Shown piece by piece: positions 1 to 9,493 of a DNA stretch of 58,605 bases. The notes beneath the pieces were generated by a model, which had not been told where the DNA came from, did no database searches, and saw nothing but the letters and a program-made list of their open reading frames with translations. The stretch covers positions 21,626-80,230 of the forward strand of contig JAHYZZ010000002.1 of NCBI GenBank assembly GCA_019424135.1, given 5' to 3'. Position 1 is the stretch's first letter. Each line of letters begins with the position of its first letter. Source of the stretch: Lachnospiraceae bacterium. Its GTDB lineage: Bacteria; Bacillota; Clostridia; Lachnospirales; Lachnospiraceae. The position numbers and the translations under genes were made by a program.

Positions 1-189
1 TCTATGCTGGCCGGAAATATTCCAGGGAAGACAGGGACCATTTCCCAGAAGATTGCTATGGTCATTCAGGATGGAGATTATCTGACTGCCGGTGTCTGGG
101 TCATCATCGTGATGTTCATCGCGTTTATCGTTGTGTTTTTTATGAATCTGGTATCAGGAAAGCGGATGAAGCAGATGAAGCGATGGTAA
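1..189 (+). CDS. modB: Molybdate ABC transporter permease ModB, C-terminal end (partial)
   Basis: Only the last 62 or so residues lie in the window; the reading frame is open to base 1. It reads LAGNIPGKTGTISQKIA, the conserved loop of ModB/CysW-type permeases, followed by one last membrane helix (about residues 33-50) and a short basic tail. It would form the membrane channel for molybdate together with the ATPase encoded next. Its stop lies just before the ribosome binding site of that ATPase gene, so the two are in one operon. The assignment to molybdate rather than another oxyanion rests on family resemblance and the neighbour. Confidence 0.8.
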   Translation, partial: SMLAGNIPGKTGTISQKIAMVIQDGDYLTAGVWVIIVMFIAFIVVFFMNLVSGKRMKQMKRW

Positions 190-206
190 AGATAGGAGAA
201 AAGAAA

Positions 207-1256
207 ATGTCCATACAGGCAGAGATTCAAAAGATATATGGAGAGTTTAAACTGGATATCCGGATTGACAGCAAGTCCAGGAGGATTGGAATCCTGGGAG
301 CTTCGGGATGTGGAAAAAGTATGACTCTTAAAAGCATTGCCGGAATTGAAAAGCCAGATACGGGATATATCTGTATTGAAGGAAAGACGGTGTTCGATTC
401 CGGAAGAAAGATCAACTGGAAGCCACAGAAACGAAGAATTGGATATCTTTTTCAGAACTATGCTCTGTTTCCGACCATGACCGTGTGGGACAACATAGAA
501 GCAGGCCTTCGCGGAAAAAAGGAAGAAAAAAAAGAACGGGTAGAAGAGATGATCCAAAAATTCCGCCTGAAAGGTCTGGAAAGAAGGCTTCCAGGTCAGC
601 TTTCCGGCGGACAGCAGCAGAGGGTGGCTCTTGCACGGATTATGGCATATTGGCCGGAGATGATTCTCTTAGATGAGCCGTATTCGGCGTTGGATGTATA
701 TTTAAGAGACCGTCTTCAACAGGAGATGCAGGAACTGTTGGATGATTATACAGGGACGGTTATTCTGGTGTCCCATAGCAGGGATGAAATCTATCGATTT
801 AGTCAGGAGCTGTTGGTGATGGATCAAGGACAGATCATTCGAAGCGGAGGTGTGAAAGAAATTTTTGCAGATCCGGTGCGAGTGGAAGCCGCAAGGATCA
901 GCGGATGTAAAAATATTGCTAAGGCAAAGCGGATAGACGATCATAGACTGATGATTCCAGACTGGGATATCAATCTGGTTTTAAAAAAAAGAATTCCGAA
1001 AGAAATCACCTATGTAGGGTTCCGTGCCCATGATTTCTTTCCCGTGTGGGGAGAAAAAAAGGAAAACTGTATGGATATAAAGATAAGCAGTATTGCAGAA
1101 CTTCCTTTTGAGCGGAAATATTTTATGAAAAGGAAAAGAGAAGGAGCGGAAGAAATCTGCTGGTTTGTCCAGAGAGAAGTTCTGGGGCTTCTGGAAGAAA
1201 AAGGAATGCCGGATTATCTTCAGATGCCGGAAGAAAAAATTCTCCTGTTAAAATAA
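207..1256 (+). CDS. modC: Molybdate ABC transporter ATP-binding protein ModC-like
   Basis: An ABC ATPase of 349 residues that would power molybdate import with the preceding permease. Visible motifs are Walker A GASGCGKS, signature LSGGQQQR, Walker B MILLDEP and the switch VSHSRDE. The last 120 residues are where ModC proteins carry a molybdate-binding TOBE/Mop domain; here that part is weakly conserved. The ATG at 207 is chosen because AGGAG (194-198) sits 8 bases upstream; an in-frame ATG at 183 lacks a ribosome binding site and overlaps the permease gene. Substrate specificity is inferred. Confidence 0.85.
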   Translation: MSIQAEIQKIYGEFKLDIRIDSKSRRIGILGASGCGKSMTLKSIAGIEKPDTGYICIEGKTVFDSGRKINWKPQKRRIGYLFQNYALFPTMTVWDNIEAGLRGKKEEKKERVEEMIQKFRLKGLERRLPGQLSGGQQQRVALARIMAYWPEMILLDEPYSALDVYLRDRLQQEMQELLDDYTGTVILVSHSRDEIYRFSQELLVMDQGQIIRSGGVKEIFADPVRVEAARISGCKNIAKAKRIDDHRLMIPDWDINLVLKKRIPKEITYVGFRAHDFFPVWGEKKENCMDIKISSIAELPFERKYFMKRKREGAEEICWFVQREVLGLLEEKGMPDYLQMPEEKILLLK

Positions 1257-1266
1257 TTGTTTCTTC

Positions 1267-1297
1267 TTGACATTAAAGGAACTTTAAGCCTTATAGT
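1267..1297 (+). promoter_or_regulatory. MerR-type promoter with 19-bp spacer and operator dyad
   Basis: TTGACA at 1267-1272 and TATAGT at 1292-1297 are separated by 19 bp, the lengthened spacer typical of MerR-controlled promoters. The spacer begins with a perfect dyad, TTAAAG-GAA-CTTTAA (1273-1287). It lies directly upstream of a MerR family gene, suggesting autoregulation. Confidence 0.7.
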
Positions 1298-1322
1298 CAA
1301 AGAAAAAGAAGGGGTGGAAGCG

Positions 1323-2462
1323 ATGAAGATTAAGGAAGCAGAACGATTGACGGGAATTCCGGCTGCAAACATCCGCTACTATGAAAAAGAAGGCCTGATT
1401 CATCCGGAACGCGACAAAGAAAATCATTATCGGGAATATCAAATGTCAGACATTGAAAAGTTGGAACAGATCAAGATACTAAGGCTGTTGGGGATCACCT
1501 TGGAGGAGATTAAACGACTCTTTCAGGAAGAAGATACCTTGGAGAATACTATGGAGCAGCGGCTACTGCAGGTGAAAAAAGATGAAGTTCATCTGCAGGA
1601 AATACGCAGAGTCTGTGAGTATATTTTGCAGAACCGGATCGGTATAGAAAGTCTGAATGAGACAGTCCTTGACGAGAAGCAGGAAATCTGGAAGGAACGT
1701 TTGAAGAAGGTCCTCTCAGAAGATATGAGCCGTACCATGCTTTCCAGGAGGCAGTTTCATCTGCATATCGGAATCATGTTGATCTGGGGATATCTTCTAT
1801 CCCTTGGGATGACCCTTTTGACCAGATCTTTCTTTTATGCGTCACGAACCGAGCTGGGGATGAAGCTTTGGTCAAAGTCTTATACCATGCCAGGTGAAAC
1901 AATCGGTGGAGGGGGGATGGAGTTATTTTTCTTCTTTGCATCAGTCTGTGTGATGATCGGCTGTGGAATCGCTGTCTGGTGGTCTTCTAGAATTGTTGTA
2001 CAGATCGTGGTATATCATATCTCTGCATTGATGGGGGCACCGGTATTGATGATGGTCACATCCTTTTTTGCAGGAGATTTGCTGCAGCAGGATATTTGCA
2101 GATTCCTTCCAGTTCTCTTTGGAATTTTGATCTGCTACGTACTGATTCTATTGATGATAGAAAGAGTCTGGAAAGAATTTTTTGCACGAACTCGAAATTT
2201 AGTCTGGGCGGCTTTTTTGATCAGCTTTTTGATCGCCGGAATCGGATGGCTGATGCTTGACAGATTTTGGGTGTCTGCCATATTGGCCCTTGCTTTTACA
2301 TTGGACATGGGAGTGCTTTGGTCGGCAGCAGATATTGATGCAAAAGGGGATTATACTAGGTATCGCGCCGTACTGTCAGTAGAAAGGATACTCAATCCGG
2401 TCGCTTTGACCTTTTCCTATTGGGGAAGGTCAAAGACGCCACTGTGGGTGGACTGGAATTAA
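1323..2462 (+). CDS. MerR family transcriptional regulator with membrane domain
   Basis: A 379-residue protein with an N-terminal MerR winged helix (MKIKEAERLTGIPAANIRYY, then a wing with HYREYQ), a coiled segment to about residue 110, and a C-terminal part with about six hydrophobic helices (from about residue 150 to 350). Such fusions occur in Clostridia and would tie DNA binding to the membrane; the signal sensed is unknown. Start: the ATG at 1323 has GGGGTGG just upstream, whereas the open frame upstream holds the promoter. The 19-bp-spacer promoter in front suggests self-regulation. It lies downstream of the molybdate genes but has its own promoter. Confidence 0.75.
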   Translation: MKIKEAERLTGIPAANIRYYEKEGLIHPERDKENHYREYQMSDIEKLEQIKILRLLGITLEEIKRLFQEEDTLENTMEQRLLQVKKDEVHLQEIRRVCEYILQNRIGIESLNETVLDEKQEIWKERLKKVLSEDMSRTMLSRRQFHLHIGIMLIWGYLLSLGMTLLTRSFFYASRTELGMKLWSKSYTMPGETIGGGGMELFFFFASVCVMIGCGIAVWWSSRIVVQIVVYHISALMGAPVLMMVTSFFAGDLLQQDICRFLPVLFGILICYVLILLMIERVWKEFFARTRNLVWAAFLISFLIAGIGWLMLDRFWVSAILALAFTLDMGVLWSAADIDAKGDYTRYRAVLSVERILNPVALTFSYWGRSKTPLWVDWN

Positions 2463-2492
2463 ATGAAAAATAGAAGTGAAAAAAGATCATGA

Positions 2493-2531
2493 CGAAGGGT
2501 CTCCGCATAAATAACAGGCGGAGACCCTTCG
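2493..2531. terminator. Bidirectional terminator between convergent genes
   Basis: A perfect 14-bp stem (2493-2506 with 2518-2531, CGAAGGGTCTCCGC) with an 11-base loop lies between the MerR gene and the convergent activase gene. A T-rich stretch follows on the plus strand, and A-rich sequence precedes it, so it can serve both. Confidence 0.85.
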
Positions 2532-2566
2532 TATATTTATCCTTATGAAGCAATCGTACTGTCTTT

Positions 2567-5500
2567 TTAACCTTGTTCCAGTTCTTTTGCCAGGTTTTTA
2601 TTTGCTGTAGACAACATCAGCTTGATTCGGTTCAGCTGGTTGACTTCACTTGCACCTGGATCAAAGTCGATAGCAACGATGTTGGACTCAGGGTAAAGTC
2701 TTCTTAGTTCTTTGATGACTCCTTTTCCAACTACATGGTTGGGAAGACAGGCAAAGGGCTGCGTGCATACAATGTTAGGAGCACCGCCGTGAATCAGTTC
2801 CAACATTTCGCCGGTCAGGAACCATCCTTCTCCGGTCTGATTTCCAAGAGAGACAATGTCGGATGCCATTTCGCCTAATTTCGCTATGTCTGCCGGAGGA
2901 TCAAAGTGGGTACTTTCCCGGAAGGCGTCAGAAGCGGGTTTCCGAAACCATTCAATTAGCTTGATTCCTAGATTGCCCAATGTTGCTTTGGATTTTTTCA
3001 TGCCCAGATGAGACACTTTAAAGTTCTGGTTGTAAAAGCAGTAGAGCAGGAAGTCCAGAAGATCTGGAACCACAGCCTCTGCGCCTTCACTTTCCAGAAG
3101 CTCCACCAGATAATTGTTTGCAGCCGGAAGGAATTTTACCAAAATTTCACCAACTACACCAACACGAGGCTTTTTTACATCCTTCAGTTTAATATTATTG
3201 TCAAAATCTGAGATGATCTCTTGGCAAAGCTTTTTGAATTTCCGTCTGGATGGGTAACCCTGGGAGACAAACTCTGCACACACCTTTTTCCACTTTTCAT
3301 GCATGGCATCGGTAGAACCGGCAACTGCCTCGTAAGGACGGATCCGGTAAACGCATTTCATGAAGATATCTCCAAAGACAACTGCATATATGCCGCGCAG
3401 AGCCAGCATTGGTGTGATTTTGAATCCCGGATTGTCTTCCAATCCACTTAAATTGATGGAAATGACCGGAATATGTGGATATCCGGCTTTTTTTAATGCA
3501 CGGCGGATAAATCCGATATAGTTGGAGGCTCGGCAGCCGCCACCAGTTTGACTGATGATTACTGCAATCCGGTTTGTATCGTATTTTCCGGAAAGGATCG
3601 CCTCCATGATTTGGCCTACTACCATCAAAGAAGGATAGCATGCATCATTATTCACATATTTTAGCCCCATATCAACGGCTCGTTTGTTGTCATTAGGAAG
3701 CACTTCTATATGGTAGCCAGAGGCGTTAAATGCAGGCTCCAAAAGTTCAAAGTGGATCGGAGACATCTGTGGGCAGAGGATGGTATAATTTTTCCGCATT
3801 TCCTTTGTAAAAATCACTTTTTTGATTGCGGAAGAGTGTAGCTCACGTTTTTCATTTCGCCGATCTCTGACACGGATAGCCGCTAAAAGAGAGCGGACAC
3901 GGATCCTTGCAGCGCCTAAGTTGTTGACCTCATCGATTTTCAAGGAAGTATAAATCTTACCAGACCCATTCAAAATATCGGCCACCTGATCTGTGGTAAC
4001 GGCATCCAGTCCGCAGCCAAAGGAATTAAGCTGGATCAGATCTAGATTCTCTGTAGTCTTTACGTAGTTTGCCGCCGCATACAGACGGGAATGATACATC
4101 CATTGATCCATCACATTTAAAGGACGTTCCACAGGGTTTAAATGTGAGACAGAGTCTTCCGTCAGTACGGCAATATTATAGGAGTTAATCAGCTCCGGAA
4201 TCCCATGGTTGACTTCGGGGTCAATATGGTAGGGGCGTCCGGCAAGGACGATGCCTCGGTTGCCGGTTTCGTTTAGGAATTTGATGGTTTCTTCCCCTTT
4301 TTTTCGCATGTCTTCCCGACAGGAAGCAAGTTCAGTCCATGCTGCATGAACAGCAGAGCGGATCTCATTCGCAGGAATGGAGAACTTTTCCGACAGTTCA
4401 TCCACCAAACGGTAGGAAATGGTTTCTTCACTTTGGAAAGACAAGAAGGGATGTATAAAATCCACATCACCATTTATAATTGCGTCGATATTGTTTTTGA
4501 TATTTTCCGGATAAGAGGTTACGATGGGACAGTTATAATGGTTGTTTGCGTCCACAAATTCGTTTCGCTCATATGGAATACTGGGATAAAAAATGTGTGA
4601 AATTCCCTGATTGATCAGCCACTGTACATGACCATGGGCCAGTTTGGCCGGATAACATTCGGACTCACTTGGGATAGATTCTATGCCCAGCTCGTAAATC
4701 TTCCTGGTAGAAGAAGGAGAAAGGACAACCCGGAATTTCAAAGTATGGAAGAACGTAAACCAGAATGGATAGTTCTCATACATATTCAGCACACGTGGAA
4801 TCCCAATAGTTCCCCTTACAGCTTCTTCCTCGGTAAGTGGTTCATAATCAAAATAACGTTTCAATTTGTACTCAAAGAGATTCGGCAGATGATTGGAGGA
4901 CTTTGTTTTACCAAGACCACGCTCACATCTGTTTCCGGTAATAAACTTCCGGCCGCCGCTGAAGTGGTTGATAGTCAGACGGCAGTTGTTGGTACAGCCT
5001 TTACATTTTGTCATGGTAGTGGAGTATTCCAGTGCTTCAATCTGATCGATAGGAAGCATAGTCGTACCTTCACATTCTACGTAACGCTCTCTGGCAATCA
5101 AAGCAGCACCGAAAGCCCCCATAATTCCGGCAATATCCGGACGGACGACCTGGCAGTTTGCAATTTTTTCCAAGCTTCTTAAGACAGCATTATTATAAAA
5201 TGTACCGCCCTGGACAACGATATGCTCGCCCAGTTCAGAAGCGTCAGACACTTTGATCACCTTAAACAAAGCATTTTTAATAACAGAATATGCAAGACCG
5301 GCAGAGATATCTGCAACGGAAGCTCCTTCCTTCTGGGCTTGCTTTACCTTTGAGTTCATGAATACCGTACAACGTGTTCCAAGATCAATGGGATGGGTTG
5401 CAAATAATGCCTCATGTGCAAAATCTTCTACTGTGTAATTCAAAGATTTTGCAAAAGTTTCGATAAAGGATCCACAGCCGGAAGAACAGGCTTCATTCAA

Positions 5501-6826
5501 CTGTACGCTGTCAACAGTCTGGTTCTTGATCTTAATACATTTCATATCCTGTCCGCCGATATCCAGGATACAGTCTACGTCCGGTTCAAAGAAGGAAGCC
5601 GCATAGTAGTGTGCGACAGTTTCCACTTCCCCCTCATCCAGAAGAAGAGCAGCCTTAATCAGGGCCTCACCATAGCCGGTGGAACAGGAGTGTACGATCT
5701 CGACATTTTCCGGCAGTTTGCTGTAGATATCTTTGATTGCACGAATTGTTGTCCCCAACGGGTCGCCTTCATTATTGTTGTAGAAGGAATAAAGAAGCGT
5801 TCCGTCCTCTCCAACCAGAGCTGCTTTTGTGGTGGTAGACCCAGCGTCAATGCCAAGAAACGCTTTTCCTTTATAGGTGGCCAGATCCTTCATCGGAACC
5901 TGGTGTTTTGCATGGCGCTCCTGGAACTTTTGATATTCCGCTTCGGATGAAAAGAGAGGTTCCATACGGTCCACCTCAAATTCCATTTTTACCTTGTGTT
6001 CCAGTCTAGTCTGCAGCTCTTGAAGTGAAACTTCTATATCCTTTTTCGAGTTCATGGCAGAACCGATAGCTGCAAATAAGTGAGAGTGCTTTGGTGCAAT
6101 GGTATGCTCATCATCCAGATGAAGAGTACGGACGAAGGCTTCCTTTAACTCTGAAAGGAAATGCAAAGGACCTCCCAGGAAAGCAACATGTCCGCGGATG
6201 GGCTTGCCACAGGCAAGCCCACTGATGGTCTGGTTAACGACTGCCTGGAAAATGGATGCGGCCAAGTCTTCTTTAGATGCACCGTCGTTGATCAGTGGTT
6301 GGATATCGGATTTTGCAAATACTCCACAGCGAGCCGCGATAGAGTATAAAGCTTTATAATTTTTGGCGTATTCATTAAGACCGGAAGCGTCTGTCTGAAG
6401 AAGAGAAGCCATCTGGTCAATAAAGGAACCAGTTCCTCCGGCACATACACCGTTCATACGCTGTTCAACATTGCCGCCCTCAAAATAAATGATTTTAGCG
6501 TCTTCCCCCCCCAGCTCGATGGCGACATCCGTCTGGGGCGCATAATCCTGCAATGCAGTGGAGACGGCGATGACCTCCTGCACAAACGGAATCCCTAAAT
6601 TTTTTGCCAGTGTCAGACCGCCAGATCCGGTGATAACCGGAGAAGCATAGACGGCACCAAGTTTATAGATGGCTCTTCCTAAAAGGTCGGAAAGAGTCTC
6701 CTGGATGTTGGCATAATGTCTTTCGTAATCCGAAAACAGGACATCTCCGTCTTCGGACAAAATGGCAATTTTTACCGTGGTAGAGCCAATGTCAATGCCC
6801 AAAGTATATTGTGTTTTCTGATTCAT
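2567..6826 (-). CDS. Acyl-CoA dehydratase activase-related fusion protein (BadF/HgdC-like ATPase, DUF2229)
   Basis: A 1419-residue protein. The N-terminal half has two ASKHA ATPase domains of the 2-hydroxyacyl-CoA dehydratase activator family: GIDIGSTTVKIA, GGEDAK and CAGGTGSFIDQMA in the first, then GIDAGSTTTKAA, DIGGQDMK and NEACSSGCGSFIETFA in the second. The cysteines in these loops are those that hold the 4Fe-4S cluster in known activators. A CxxCxxxC segment follows (KCKGCTNNC), and the C-terminal half resembles DUF2229 and the HgdB-type dehydratase subunit. The start at 6826 has AGGAG 10 bases upstream; an ATG at 6844 has none. No dehydratase subunit genes are adjacent, so its substrate is unknown. 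Confidence 0.85.
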   Translation of the reverse strand: MNQKTQYTLGIDIGSTTVKIAILSEDGDVLFSDYERHYANIQETLSDLLGRAIYKLGAVYASPVITGSGGLTLAKNLGIPFVQEVIAVSTALQDYAPQTDVAIELGGEDAKIIYFEGGNVEQRMNGVCAGGTGSFIDQMASLLQTDASGLNEYAKNYKALYSIAARCGVFAKSDIQPLINDGASKEDLAASIFQAVVNQTISGLACGKPIRGHVAFLGGPLHFLSELKEAFVRTLHLDDEHTIAPKHSHLFAAIGSAMNSKKDIEVSLQELQTRLEHKVKMEFEVDRMEPLFSSEAEYQKFQERHAKHQVPMKDLATYKGKAFLGIDAGSTTTKAALVGEDGTLLYSFYNNNEGDPLGTTIRAIKDIYSKLPENVEIVHSCSTGYGEALIKAALLLDEGEVETVAHYYAASFFEPDVDCILDIGGQDMKCIKIKNQTVDSVQLNEACSSGCGSFIETFAKSLNYTVEDFAHEALFATHPIDLGTRCTVFMNSKVKQAQKEGASVADISAGLAYSVIKNALFKVIKVSDASELGEHIVVQGGTFYNNAVLRSLEKIANCQVVRPDIAGIMGAFGAALIARERYVECEGTTMLPIDQIEALEYSTTMTKCKGCTNNCRLTINHFSGGRKFITGNRCERGLGKTKSSNHLPNLFEYKLKRYFDYEPLTEEEAVRGTIGIPRVLNMYENYPFWFTFFHTLKFRVVLSPSSTRKIYELGIESIPSESECYPAKLAHGHVQWLINQGISHIFYPSIPYERNEFVDANNHYNCPIVTSYPENIKNNIDAIINGDVDFIHPFLSFQSEETISYRLVDELSEKFSIPANEIRSAVHAAWTELASCREDMRKKGEETIKFLNETGNRGIVLAGRPYHIDPEVNHGIPELINSYNIAVLTEDSVSHLNPVERPLNVMDQWMYHSRLYAAANYVKTTENLDLIQLNSFGCGLDAVTTDQVADILNGSGKIYTSLKIDEVNNLGAARIRVRSLLAAIRVRDRRNEKRELHSSAIKKVIFTKEMRKNYTILCPQMSPIHFELLEPAFNASGYHIEVLPNDNKRAVDMGLKYVNNDACYPSLMVVGQIMEAILSGKYDTNRIAVIISQTGGGCRASNYIGFIRRALKKAGYPHIPVISINLSGLEDNPGFKITPMLALRGIYAVVFGDIFMKCVYRIRPYEAVAGSTDAMHEKWKKVCAEFVSQGYPSRRKFKKLCQEIISDFDNNIKLKDVKKPRVGVVGEILVKFLPAANNYLVELLESEGAEAVVPDLLDFLLYCFYNQNFKVSHLGMKKSKATLGNLGIKLIEWFRKPASDAFRESTHFDPPADIAKLGEMASDIVSLGNQTGEGWFLTGEMLELIHGGAPNIVCTQPFACLPNHVVGKGVIKELRRLYPESNIVAIDFDPGASEVNQLNRIKLMLSTANKNLAKELEQG

Positions 6827-6901
6827 AACTATGTAACTCCTCATATAGTAATATATGTGTTTCTACTTATTAAATGTGTTTATCTAGCAACGACTTGTAA
6901 C

Positions 6902-6930
6902 ATTATACGACATATCGGACAAAATGACAA
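6902..6930 (-). promoter_or_regulatory. Sigma-A promoter for the activase-like gene
   Basis: On the minus strand TTGTCA (6930-6925) and TATAAT (6907-6902) are 17 bp apart, about 75 bases upstream of the chosen start. Confidence 0.75.
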
Positions 6931-6981
6931 TTAAAAAATGTAATGTAAATATAAAAAACCTGTTAAACTTTATTGGCAGAA

Positions 6982-7010
6982 TTGACAAACAAGTGCTAAC
7001 AAGATAGAAT
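6982..7010 (+). promoter_or_regulatory. Sigma-A promoter for the rhomboid-like gene and pyk
   Basis: TTGACA at 6982-6987 and TAGAAT at 7005-7010 with a 17-bp spacer, 40 bases before the start codon at 7051. Confidence 0.75.
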
Positions 7011-7050
7011 TATTACGTGTATGAGATTTGGAAAAATAAGGAGTAATTCT

Positions 7051-7905
7051 ATGAATTGGTTAGATAAGCTGGAGCGGAAGATTGGAAGATACGCGATTCC
7101 GAATTTGATGAATTATCTGATTGTGCTATATGTAATCGGATTCGCGGTGTTTCGGATCAATCCGCTTTTTTATGTGCAGTATTTAAGTCTGGATCCTGCC
7201 ATGATCTTGCAGGGACAGATATGGAGGATCATCACATTTGTTATGATTCCACCTTCGGGCAATCTGATTATTTGTGCGATTCTGCTGTATGTGTATTATA
7301 TGCTTGGAAAACAACTGGAAGCAATTCTTGGAACCTTCCGGTTTAATGTGTTTGTGTTTCAAGGGCTGATCTTGCATGTGTTGGGGAGTCTATTGGTATA
7401 TGCACTTACTGGAGGCTCTTATCGTGTGGGGCTGGATACCCAGTATTTGCTTTTATCTATGTTTTTCCTGTTTGCATTTATGTTTCAGGATGCTCAGTTT
7501 TTACTGTATTTTGCCATTCCAATCAAAGGAAAGTGGATGGCTGTCATCGATGCGTTTTATTTTGCCTATGCCATCATTCAGTTTTTTTTGCCGAATGGAG
7601 GGTCGGCCAGCATGGCGTTGGGTGCAGTTGTATCGCTCATTAATGTATGGCTGTTCTTTTTAAGCAACAGGGGAAGCAATCCCTACTCTTATAAAGAACG
7701 GAAGAGGAAGAAAGAGTATCAGAAAAAAATGAATCGCGCACACCGCCCGCTGAATTATTACGAGAACGGCGCAAGGCACAAGTGTGCAGTCTGTGGACGG
7801 ACGGAGCTGGATAATCCAGATTTGGAGTTCCGCTACTGCTCAAAATGCAAGGGCAATTACGAATATTGTCAGGATCATTTATTTACGCATACACATGTGA
7901 AATAG
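7051..7905 (+). CDS. Rhomboid-like membrane protein with C-terminal zinc ribbon
   Basis: A 284-residue protein with about six membrane helices between residues 20 and 205, in the arrangement of the rhomboid/derlin fold (the WRIITF segment after helix 1 resembles rhomboid loop 1). The GxSG and His motifs of active rhomboid proteases are not visible, so it is likely a pseudoprotease. A basic linker leads to a soluble C-terminus with CAVCG and CSKC, a likely zinc ribbon. Start at 7051 has AAGGAG (7038-7043); an upstream in-frame ATG at 7021 has no such site. pyk follows after 18 bases, so both probably share the promoter. Role unknown. Confidence 0.65.
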   Translation: MNWLDKLERKIGRYAIPNLMNYLIVLYVIGFAVFRINPLFYVQYLSLDPAMILQGQIWRIITFVMIPPSGNLIICAILLYVYYMLGKQLEAILGTFRFNVFVFQGLILHVLGSLLVYALTGGSYRVGLDTQYLLLSMFFLFAFMFQDAQFLLYFAIPIKGKWMAVIDAFYFAYAIIQFFLPNGGSASMALGAVVSLINVWLFFLSNRGSNPYSYKERKRKKEYQKKMNRAHRPLNYYENGARHKCAVCGRTELDNPDLEFRYCSKCKGNYEYCQDHLFTHTHVK

Positions 7906-7923
7906 AGAAGGAGAAGATGGAAA

Positions 7924-9357
7924 ATGAAAAAGACAAAAATTATCTGTACAATGGGACCTGGGATCAAAGATGCGGAGGTACTTAGAAAGCTGATTCGAAA
8001 CGGTATGGATGTGGCCAGGTTCAATTTTTCCCATGGATCCCATGAAGAACATAAAGAGAGAATGGATCTTTTGAAAAAAATTCGTTCAGAGGAAAAAATA
8101 CCTGTGGCGATTCTTCTGGACACGAAAGGGCCAGAAATCCGCACAGGGGTATTAAAAGACGGGAAAAAGATTACCTTGCAGGAAAACCAGACGTTCACAC
8201 TGACTTCTGAGGAGATGGAAGGAGATGAATCAAAAGTATCGATTACGTATGACGGGCTTGTAGATGATGTACAGCCTGGAAGTACGATCCTGATCGATGA
8301 CGGACTGATTGAGCTGAAGGTGAAGGATAAAAACGCTCAAGATATTATCTGTACGGTCGTCAATGGCGGAGAGCTTGGAGAACGCAAAGGAGTTAATGTG
8401 CCGAATGTACCGGTAAGGCTCCCTGCGATTACAGAGAAAGATAAAGAAGATATTAAGTTTGGTGTAGAACAGAAAATCGATTTTATTGCAGCATCATTTG
8501 TGAGAAATGCAGAGTGTATTCTGGAAATCCGGGCTTATCTGAAAGAATTGAAAGCACCTTATATTCCGATCATTGCTAAGATTGAGAATGCAGAAGGAAT
8601 TCAGAATATTGATGAGATTATCCGCTGTTCAGACGGTATCATGATTGCAAGGGGAGATCTGGGAGTGGAGATTCCTCCGGAGAACGTTCCATATCTGCAG
8701 AAGATGATTATCCAGAAATGTAATGACAATTATCGTCCGGTGATTACAGCGACTCAGATGCTGGATTCCATGATCCGCAATCCCCGTCCGACCAGAGCGG
8801 AGGTGACCGATGTGGCCAATGCAGTATATGACGGAACGGATGCGGTGATGCTTTCTGGAGAGACCGCTTCTGGGAAATATCCGGTGGAAGCATTGCAGAT
8901 GATGGTACATATTGTTGAAAGTACGGAAAAACATCTGGATTACGATTTGATTATGCGCAAGGCAGAAGAACAGCGGATGAAGAGTACTTCAAGCGCTTTG
9001 TGTCACGCAACGGTGACAACGGCACACAATTTGAGAGCAAAATGTATTATCACGCCTTCCGTATCTGGAGCAACGGCCAGGGTAGTGTCCAAGTTTAAGC
9101 CAGATACAGAGATTATTGGAGTGACGCCTAATGAAGAGATCATGCGTCGAATGCAGATCTACTGGGGCGTCAGACCGATGAAATCTCTGGAGTTTAAGAC
9201 GACGGAAGACGTTTGTAATGGAGCGGTTGAACTGGTTCTTGCAAAACAGATTGTGGAGCCTGGGGATGTGGTGGTACTAACTGCAGGAATCCCTTCGGCG
9301 CATATCGTGGCTCAAAAAGAAGGTGTCAGCAATATGATGCAGATCACAGTAGTATAA
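7924..9357 (+). CDS. pyk: Pyruvate kinase
   Basis: Catalyses phosphoenolpyruvate + ADP to pyruvate + ATP in glycolysis. The 477 residues match the classical length and lack the extra C-terminal PEP-utiliser domain found in some Bacilli. Visible are the N-terminal RFNFSHGSHEEH, LLDTKGPEIRTG, the B-domain around residues 70-165, the signature IIAKIENAEG, the metal-binding MIARGDLGVEI and the MLDSMIRNPRPTRAEVTDVA block. The start has AAGGAG 11 bases upstream. The opening motif reads TMGPGIKD instead of the usual T-I/L-GPAS, a small deviation. A strong terminator follows immediately. Confidence 0.97.
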   Translation: MKKTKIICTMGPGIKDAEVLRKLIRNGMDVARFNFSHGSHEEHKERMDLLKKIRSEEKIPVAILLDTKGPEIRTGVLKDGKKITLQENQTFTLTSEEMEGDESKVSITYDGLVDDVQPGSTILIDDGLIELKVKDKNAQDIICTVVNGGELGERKGVNVPNVPVRLPAITEKDKEDIKFGVEQKIDFIAASFVRNAECILEIRAYLKELKAPYIPIIAKIENAEGIQNIDEIIRCSDGIMIARGDLGVEIPPENVPYLQKMIIQKCNDNYRPVITATQMLDSMIRNPRPTRAEVTDVANAVYDGTDAVMLSGETASGKYPVEALQMMVHIVESTEKHLDYDLIMRKAEEQRMKSTSSALCHATVTTAHNLRAKCIITPSVSGATARVVSKFKPDTEIIGVTPNEEIMRRMQIYWGVRPMKSLEFKTTEDVCNGAVELVLAKQIVEPGDVVVLTAGIPSAHIVAQKEGVSNMMQITVV

Positions 9358-9363
9358 ACATGT

Positions 9364-9398
9364 AAAATGTCAGGACGTTTTTTGCGTCCTGACATTTT
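9364..9398 (+). terminator. Terminator after pyk
   Basis: Perfect 14-bp inverted repeat (9364-9377 and 9385-9398, AAAATGTCAGGACG) with a T-rich loop; the stem ends in a TTTT run on both strands. Confidence 0.85.
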
Positions 9399-9431
9399 AG
9401 GTTCATAGATACTTTTTCTCAATAAAATATA

Positions 9432-9460
9432 TTGACAGATTGATGCAGATATTCTATAGT
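9432..9460 (+). promoter_or_regulatory. Sigma-A promoter for trmB-lysA
   Basis: TTGACA (9432-9437), 17-bp spacer, TATAGT (9455-9460); 33 bases before the regulator start. Confidence 0.8.
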
Positions 9461-9493
9461 GTTCCTGTAGAGAACCACTAAAGAGGTGATAAG

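Noticed and set aside
78..557. Long minus-strand frame opposite modC
   Set aside because: It is antisense to clear ABC ATPase motifs and has no ribosome binding site.
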